From Planctomycetaceae bacterium (GTDB taxonomy: Bacteria; Planctomycetota; UBA1135; GCA-002686595), in the NCBI GenBank assembly GCA_013360535.1, contig JABWBL010000045.1:1-12902 (forward strand): a stretch of 12,902 nucleotides of DNA. Direction: 5' to 3'. This document shows, one piece after another, positions 6,337-12,902 of this stretch. The position numbers and the translations under genes are program-made. The notes beneath the pieces are model-generated. The model ran no database searches. It was not told the DNA's origin and worked only from the letters and a program-made list of their open reading frames with translations. The first letter of the stretch is position 1. Each line of letters begins with the position of its first letter.

Positions 6337-7248
6337 TCAGTCGGCGCGGTGGAGGCGGCGCCAGAGGAAAGTGAACGCGATGGCGATCGGCACCACGAGA
6401 AGCGTGCCGACGAGCATCAGCGCGGCGACACTCTCGAGACGCCAGTACAGCAGATCCTCGGCGATGCGCTGGAAGTCGTTGGTGAGGCCGAAGGAGCCGC
6501 TGGTGTCGTAATCGGCGCGCGCGGCTTCGCTCGTCATCAAGCCGAAGCACAGGAACGCGTTGCGGCCGACGAGGAACCAGCCGACGGTGCCGTAGAGCAG
6601 ACGCTCAGCCTTCGAGCGCGTGAAGCCGCCGTCGAGGCACTTCCAAAGCGCGAGCGTCGCGAAGGCCAGCTCACCGCCGTGGCCCGCGAGCAAGTGCAGC
6701 ACCTCGCGCGCCGACGAGAACGCAAAGGCGGGATACACGAAACCCGCGACGCCGAGCGCGACCCAGCGCTTCCAGCCGTCGAGTTTGCTCCAGGCGACCG
6801 CGGACAGCGCGAGCGCGATTCCGATCACGAGCGCCGGACTCTGCTCGCCATGCATCGCAGCCGCGTGGCCGTCGAGCGCGATCGCCGGGAAGGCCGGCAT
6901 GCCGCAGAACCACGCAAAACCCGCGTGCCCCATCTCGTGCACGAGCGACGCGAGGAACCAGCCCATGTACCCGAGCATCGGCGTCAACCCGAACACCGGG
7001 CCCGTGATGGCACCGAGGCCGAGGAAGAGCCACGGCTCGAGCTGTTCGCGACGCTTCGAGGCGTCGATCCATTCCGGCGGCGCGGGCATCGGCACCGCTG
7101 CGGGCGCGCTCCGCGCAAGTTCATCCGCTTCGGGTTCCGGCAAGCGCCGCTCGCGCCGCAACATCTCACCACACAGCCCGCAGACGAGCTCACCTTCGCC
7201 GCACTCGCGACGACACTTCGGGCACGCCACCGCAGCGACGCTCGGCAT
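6337..7248 (-). CDS. Zinc-ribbon multi-pass membrane protein with HEMGH motif (putative M50-like metallopeptidase)
   Basis: A 303-aa protein. Residues 9-26 hold a zinc ribbon (CPKC then CGLC: Cys9, Cys12, Cys23, Cys26), followed by a low-complexity linker rich in Pro, Glu and Arg. A membrane region follows, with hydrophobic segments at about 73-100, 137-153, 162-180, 217-237 and 271-297. The zinc-protease signature HEMGH (104-108) lies at the end of the first hydrophobic segment, as in site-2-type membrane proteases. A third ligand could come from LAGHGGE (188-193) at the end of the third segment, but this is a guess. The architecture suggests an intramembrane zinc protease with a cytoplasmic zinc-ribbon head; no substrate can be named. 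A G-run (GGGGGG) lies just before the ATG. The secreted protein gene follows 55 nt downstream. The family call is from motif and topology only. Confidence 0.65.
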   Translation of the reverse strand: MPSVAAVACPKCRRECGEGELVCGLCGEMLRRERRLPEPEADELARSAPAAVPMPAPPEWIDASKRREQLEPWLFLGLGAITGPVFGLTPMLGYMGWFLASLVHEMGHAGFAWFCGMPAFPAIALDGHAAAMHGEQSPALVIGIALALSAVAWSKLDGWKRWVALGVAGFVYPAFAFSSAREVLHLLAGHGGELAFATLALWKCLDGGFTRSKAERLLYGTVGWFLVGRNAFLCFGLMTSEAARADYDTSGSFGLTNDFQRIAEDLLYWRLESVAALMLVGTLLVVPIAIAFTFLWRRLHRAD

Positions 7249-7367
7249 CGCCCCCCTATCGACCCGTCCCTCACGCCGAATTGAACCTGCTCCGTGACGC
7301 AGGCGGCAGCCGCTGAACTCGACTCGGGCACCTGCGCACGCGTGCTGTCCCCCTCGAGCTCACGATC

Positions 7368-8531
7368 TCACTCTCGAACGAGTTCTCCTGCCCACAAGGC
7401 CCGCAAGAACGTTCCCACCGGCAGGATCTCGATTCCATCCTCGGTCACTCGGGCCCTCGGCACTCGAGCCACCAGAATGCAGCGACTGTCGCGATGTTCC
7501 TCTCGCCACTCCCTCAAGCCGCGCAGATGCTCGCCTGTCACCGACTCGCTCGACTTGGCCTCGATCGCGACCTCCGCATCCCCGAGAACGAAGTCGACTT
7601 CGAAGCCTGACGTCGTGCGCCAGTAGGAGAGGGTTCGACGGTCGCCCCGGTAGCTCGCGTGAGCTCGCAGCTCGAGCAGGATGAAGTGCTCGAAGGCTGC
7701 ACCAAATTCGGCGGATCCCGGCTTCAATTCGCCGCGCTTGGAGAGCTCGTTCACGATCCCGACATCGAAGAAGTAGAACCGGGGTGACTCGATCACCCGT
7801 CGCTTGGGTCGCTTGCGCCAGGCGGGGATCCAGCAACCGATCAAGGTGTCGGTCAGGACTTCGAACCAGGATCGGACCGTGTTGGCCGCTACTCCCACTT
7901 CGCGGCCGACACCGGCGTAGTTGATGATCTGACCGTTGCTCAGGGCCGCGACCTCGAGGAAGCGCTGGAACGAAGGCAGGCTTCGCGAAAGCGCCTCAGC
8001 CATCACCTCCTCGCGCAGGTAGTCCCCCACATACGCGCTTAGCAGCGGCTGAGGAGACTCCGCCAAGTAGTGAGGCGGAAGGGTTCCGTGGTTCAAGGCT
8101 CGCTCCAACGAGAAGTCCTTGAGTTCGGCGCTGACCAGCGGAAACAACTCTCGGCGCACCGCGCGGCCTCCGAGCAGGTTCCCGCCACCACGCAAGAGCT
8201 TGCGCGGACTCGAGCCGGTCAAGATGAACCTCAGGCCGAGCCTGCTGTGCAGGGAATGAACCTCATCGAGGAGCTCGGGCAGCTTCTGGATCTCGTCGAC
8301 GATGATCGGATGCGGCTGGCGCGCCGCGGTCCAACCCAAGGCCTCGCACTCCTGAGCGAGAAGGCCCGGATCAGCCGAGAGGCGCCTGAACTCGGCCGCA
8401 CGCAGCAGGTCGTAGTAGGGCGCCTCTGGAAAGAGAGAGCGCAGCAGCGTGCTCTTGCCGGACTGGCGCGGTCCCCACAGGAAGCAGGTGGAGGCCGAAA
8501 GATCAGCCGCAGTGACGATGCGGTTTATCAT
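7368..8531 (-). CDS. AAA ATPase with C-terminal DUF4143 (PD-(D/E)XK-like) domain
   Basis: A 387-aa protein of the widespread AAA_14/DUF4143 family. The N-terminal P-loop domain has Walker A GPRQSGKS (20-27), Walker B IIVDE (76-80) and a sensor-like LTGSS (104-108). A middle helix-turn-helix-like segment (about 197-222) is followed by the DUF4143 region. Within it, FEVDF (310-314) and IEAKSS (323-328) give Asp313, Glu324 and Lys326, in the order of a PD-(D/E)XK nuclease fold. Length and layout are normal and intact. The cellular role of the family is not settled; members are patchily distributed and often behave as mobile cargo. The start codon is overlapped by an AT-rich palindrome (8530-8562). 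It is unrelated in function to the box genes behind it or the membrane protein gene 119 nt downstream. Confidence 0.9.
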   Translation of the reverse strand: MINRIVTAADLSASTCFLWGPRQSGKSTLLRSLFPEAPYYDLLRAAEFRRLSADPGLLAQECEALGWTAARQPHPIIVDEIQKLPELLDEVHSLHSRLGLRFILTGSSPRKLLRGGGNLLGGRAVRRELFPLVSAELKDFSLERALNHGTLPPHYLAESPQPLLSAYVGDYLREEVMAEALSRSLPSFQRFLEVAALSNGQIINYAGVGREVGVAANTVRSWFEVLTDTLIGCWIPAWRKRPKRRVIESPRFYFFDVGIVNELSKRGELKPGSAEFGAAFEHFILLELRAHASYRGDRRTLSYWRTTSGFEVDFVLGDAEVAIEAKSSESVTGEHLRGLREWREEHRDSRCILVARVPRARVTEDGIEILPVGTFLRALWAGELVRE

Positions 8532-8562
8532 GATTATCCGCAGTGTAGCTGCCGATAATCAT
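8530..8562. promoter_or_regulatory. AT-rich palindrome over the ATPase start codon (candidate operator)
   Basis: Arms ATGATTATCCGCAG (8530-8543) and CTGCCGATAATCAT (8549-8562) are inverted repeats with one mismatch in 14, separated by TGTAG. The left arm overlaps the ATG of the ATPase gene (8529-8531), so a protein bound here would block transcription or translation start. It contrasts with the GC-rich surroundings. The minus strand carries GATAAT inside the left arm and TTGATG at the outer edge of the right arm, but their spacing (21 nt) is poor for one promoter. Autoregulation by the ATPase's own helix-turn-helix region is possible but speculative. Confidence 0.6.
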
Positions 8563-8662
8563 CAAGGCCAGCCCGTCCACCGGGAACAGGGATCAGGACG
8601 GCGGAGGGCCTGAAGAATGGCGTCCGCGGTCGCAGGGGCGAGCCGGTACCTCGACAGAAGTG

Positions 8663-8700
8663 CGCCGGGCCGCGGCCCCGGAGAGGGACGCGGCCCGGCG
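8663..8700. terminator. GC-rich hairpin downstream of boxB
   Basis: Arms 8663-8674 and 8689-8700 pair perfectly over 12 bp with a 14-nt loop. The hairpin lies 21 nt beyond the boxB stop in the direction of boxB transcription. On the boxB strand the T-runs come before the stem rather than after it, so this is not a classic intrinsic terminator; it may instead protect the 3' end or act with Rho. Confidence 0.5.
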
Positions 8701-8721
8701 AAAACAGCGAAAAACGGGAGC

Positions 8722-10140
<1,419 letters not shown>

Positions 10141-10161
10141 GGTCGTGCTGGCTCCGGAAAT

Positions 10162-11805
<1,644 letters not shown>

Positions 11806-11810
11806 GATGA

Positions 11811-11838
11811 ATTATATTGCCGAATTGATGTGAATCAA
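11811..11838 (-). promoter_or_regulatory. boxCB promoter (TTGATT-16-TATAAT), leaderless
   Basis: On the minus strand TTGATT (11838-11833) is followed by a 16-nt spacer and a perfect TATAAT (11816-11811). The boxC ATG begins 5 nt further on, so RNA synthesis should start at about the first base of the start codon. The -35 lies inside the FNR-like site and abuts the TGCA-N6-TGCA site. Confidence 0.75.
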
Positions 11839-11846
11839 TGCATAAT
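11817..11846 (+). promoter_or_regulatory. Candidate boxD promoter (TTGCCG-18-CATAAT)
   Basis: CATAAT (11841-11846) matches five of six bases of the -10 consensus. TTGCCG (11817-11822) is a fair -35 at an 18-nt spacing. This would start RNA near 11853 and leave a 5' leader of about 78 nt before boxD, which does have a ribosome binding site. The -10 lies within the TGCA-N6-TGCA element and the spacer contains the FNR-like site, so bound proteins would block it. Confidence 0.45.
11824..11839. promoter_or_regulatory. FNR/CRP-family site, perfect TTGAT-N4-ATCAA
   Basis: TTGAT GTGA ATCAA (11825-11838) equals the consensus for FNR/ANR-type regulators at all ten defined bases, and the palindrome extends one more base on each side. 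Its centre is about 26 bp upstream of the predicted boxC start and about 21 bp upstream of the predicted boxD start. Both positions are inside promoters, where such a regulator normally represses. Because BoxB needs O2, repression without oxygen would make sense. No regulator gene is in the window. Confidence 0.7.
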
Positions 11847-11852
11847 GATGCA
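11839..11852. promoter_or_regulatory. BoxR-type operator candidate, TGCA-N6-TGCA
   Basis: TGCA TAATGA TGCA directly abuts the FNR-like site. TGCA repeats separated by six bases are, as I recall, the recognition element of BoxR and BzdR, the benzoyl-CoA-responsive repressors of box and bzd genes in Azoarcus. The palindrome also reads ATGCAT-N4-ATGCAT over 11838-11853. It covers the candidate boxD -10 and touches the boxC -35, so one repressor could close both promoters. boxR itself is not in the window. Confidence 0.62.
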
Positions 11853-11918
11853 TGTCGCGGGCGGCGTCAACCCCCCCGGACCGCGCCAGCACCCCATTCG
11901 CAGAGACGTTTTCTTCAT

Positions 11919-11923
11919 GAGGA
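11919..11923 (+). promoter_or_regulatory. Ribosome binding site of boxD (GAGGA)
   Basis: GAGGA ends 7 nt before the ATG at 11931, the clearest Shine-Dalgarno sequence in the window, and supports that start. It contrasts with boxC on the other strand, which appears to have no leader at all. Confidence 0.6.
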
Positions 11924-11930
11924 TCCGCAC

Positions 11931-12902
11931 ATGACTCGACTGCTCGACAACCATCTCGCGGGCCGCTGGCAGAGCGGCGGCGGCGCCGGCATCGCGCTGC
12001 TCGATCCGGTGCTGGGCACCGAACTGGTGCGCGTCTCGGGCGCGGGACTCGACCTGGCCGAGGGCTATGCGTTCGCGCGCGATCGCGGCGGCGCAGCACT
12101 GCGCGCGCTCACCTACGCGGAACGCGCAGCGCTGCTTGCGCGCATCGTCGAGCTGCTGCAGGGCAAGCGCGACACCTGGTACGACATTGCGCTGCAAAAC
12201 TCGGGCACGACGCGCAACGACTCGGGAGCGGACATCGACGGCGCGATCTACACGCTCGGCCAGTACGCTCGCTGGGGCGCGAAGCTCGGCGACGCACGCT
12301 GCCTCGCCGACGGCGAGCCGGTGAAGCTCGGCAAGGACGGCGCGTTCCAGAGCGCGCACTTCCTCGTGCCGCAGCGCGGTATCGCCCTGCTCATCAACGC
12401 GTTCAATTTCCCCGCGTGGGGTCTTTGGGAGAAGGCGGCGCCGGCGCTGCTCTCGGGCGTGCCGGTGGTGGTCAAGCCGGCCACTGCCACCGCATGGCTC
12501 ACGCAGCAGATGGTGGCCGAGGTGATCGAGGCCGGCGTGCTGCCCCCCGGCGCGCTGTCGATCGTCTGCGGGCGCTCGGAGGGCCTGATCGAAGCGCTGC
12601 AACCGTTCGACCTGGTCTCGTTCACCGGCTCGGCCGACACCGCGCGCACGATCTGCGCGCACGACAACGTGCTGCGCCACTCGATCCGCGTGAACGCGGA
12701 GACCGACAGCCTGAACAGCGCAGTGCTCGGCCCCGACGCTGCGCCGGGCAGCGAAGCGTTCGCGCTGATGGTGAAGGAGGTGGTGCGCGAGATGACGATC
12801 AAGTCGGGGCAGAAGTGCACCGCGATCCGCCGCGTGCTGGTGCCGCAGGCGCACGCCGCGGCCGCCACCGAGGCGATCGCCGCGGCGCTTGCCGCGGTGA
12901 AG
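11931..12902 (+). CDS. boxD: 3,4-dehydroadipyl-CoA semialdehyde dehydrogenase BoxD (3' end beyond window)
   Basis: The first 324 codons, open to the right edge, of an aldehyde dehydrogenase of the kind that oxidises the BoxC product to 3,4-dehydroadipyl-CoA with NADP+. NAFNFPAWGLWEKAAPALLSG (from residue 156) is the cofactor-binding and lysine region, FTGSADTAR (231-239) the dinucleotide loop, NAETDSLNS (255-263) carries Glu257, and SGQKCTAIR (292-300) the catalytic Cys296. Glu257, Cys296 and Lys168 fall at the same numbers that I recall for the Burkholderia xenovorans enzyme, which supports the start at 11931. PaaZ of phenylacetate degradation has a similar domain plus a C-terminal hydratase. 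The divergent boxCB operon favours BoxD, but the missing 3' part prevents proof. About 190 residues are expected beyond the edge. Confidence 0.92.
   Translation, partial: MTRLLDNHLAGRWQSGGGAGIALLDPVLGTELVRVSGAGLDLAEGYAFARDRGGAALRALTYAERAALLARIVELLQGKRDTWYDIALQNSGTTRNDSGADIDGAIYTLGQYARWGAKLGDARCLADGEPVKLGKDGAFQSAHFLVPQRGIALLINAFNFPAWGLWEKAAPALLSGVPVVVKPATATAWLTQQMVAEVIEAGVLPPGALSIVCGRSEGLIEALQPFDLVSFTGSADTARTICAHDNVLRHSIRVNAETDSLNSAVLGPDAAPGSEAFALMVKEVVREMTIKSGQKCTAIRRVLVPQAHAAAATEAIAAALAAVK

Noticed and set aside
8552..8565. FNR-like site CCGAT-N4-ATCAA upstream of the ATPase
   Set aside because: Only 8 of 10 bases match and it is mostly explained by the stronger palindrome at 8530-8562.
11931..12902. 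PaaZ (phenylacetate pathway fusion) instead of BoxD
   Set aside because: The aldehyde dehydrogenase domains are alike, but the divergent boxCB genes and the shared operator point to BoxD. The missing C-terminus means this is a preference, not proof.

Overview
The window is GC-rich bacterial DNA, coding on both strands, with two blocks of recognisable metabolism and a less well-known middle section. No rRNA, tRNA, CRISPR array or insertion sequence was seen. The taxon cannot be fixed from this sequence. The mix of NrfHA, a two-gene-type methylmalonyl-CoA mutase, a stand-alone secretin-N lipoprotein, the box pathway and mostly weak ribosome binding sites would fit a Planctomycetota-like or other deep-branching high-GC bacterium. 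That is an impression, not a result.

Left block (about 1-5343). A perfect 44-bp inverted repeat with a 3-nt loop lies near the left end. Methylmalonyl-CoA epimerase (mce, minus) is divergent from nrfH-nrfA (plus), the respiratory system that reduces nitrite to ammonium. NrfA has five CXXCH hemes, including at heme 1 where CXXCK is usual. A small stand-alone secretin-N-domain lipoprotein follows nrfA. It converges, across a strong hairpin terminator, on a minus-strand cytochrome b562-family protein. Divergent from that is the large, catalytic-only subunit of a methylmalonyl-CoA mutase. Mce and the mutase together interconvert methylmalonyl-CoA and succinyl-CoA (propionate metabolism).

Middle block (5352-8531, all minus): a secreted protein of unknown function, a zinc-ribbon plus HEMGH multi-pass membrane protein (putative M50-like metallopeptidase), and an AAA/DUF4143 ATPase whose start codon is overlapped by an AT-rich palindrome.

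Right block (8722-12902): the aerobic hybrid (CoA-thioester) benzoate pathway. boxC-boxB form a minus-strand operon divergent from boxD, which runs off the right edge. BoxB opens benzoyl-CoA by epoxidation with O2, BoxC cleaves the ring without further O2, and BoxD oxidises the resulting semialdehyde. The products feed to acetyl-CoA and succinyl-CoA, the latter linking to the mutase in the left block.

The most interesting signal is the 125-bp boxC/boxD intergenic region. It holds a consensus TATAAT promoter placed so that the boxC mRNA should be leaderless. It also holds a perfect FNR-type site (TTGAT-N4-ATCAA) abutting, with no gap, a TGCA-N6-TGCA site of the kind described for the benzoyl-CoA-responsive repressor BoxR. 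This looks like a compact two-input switch (oxygen and benzoyl-CoA) on an O2-dependent pathway, in a genome segment that also encodes anaerobic nitrite ammonification.
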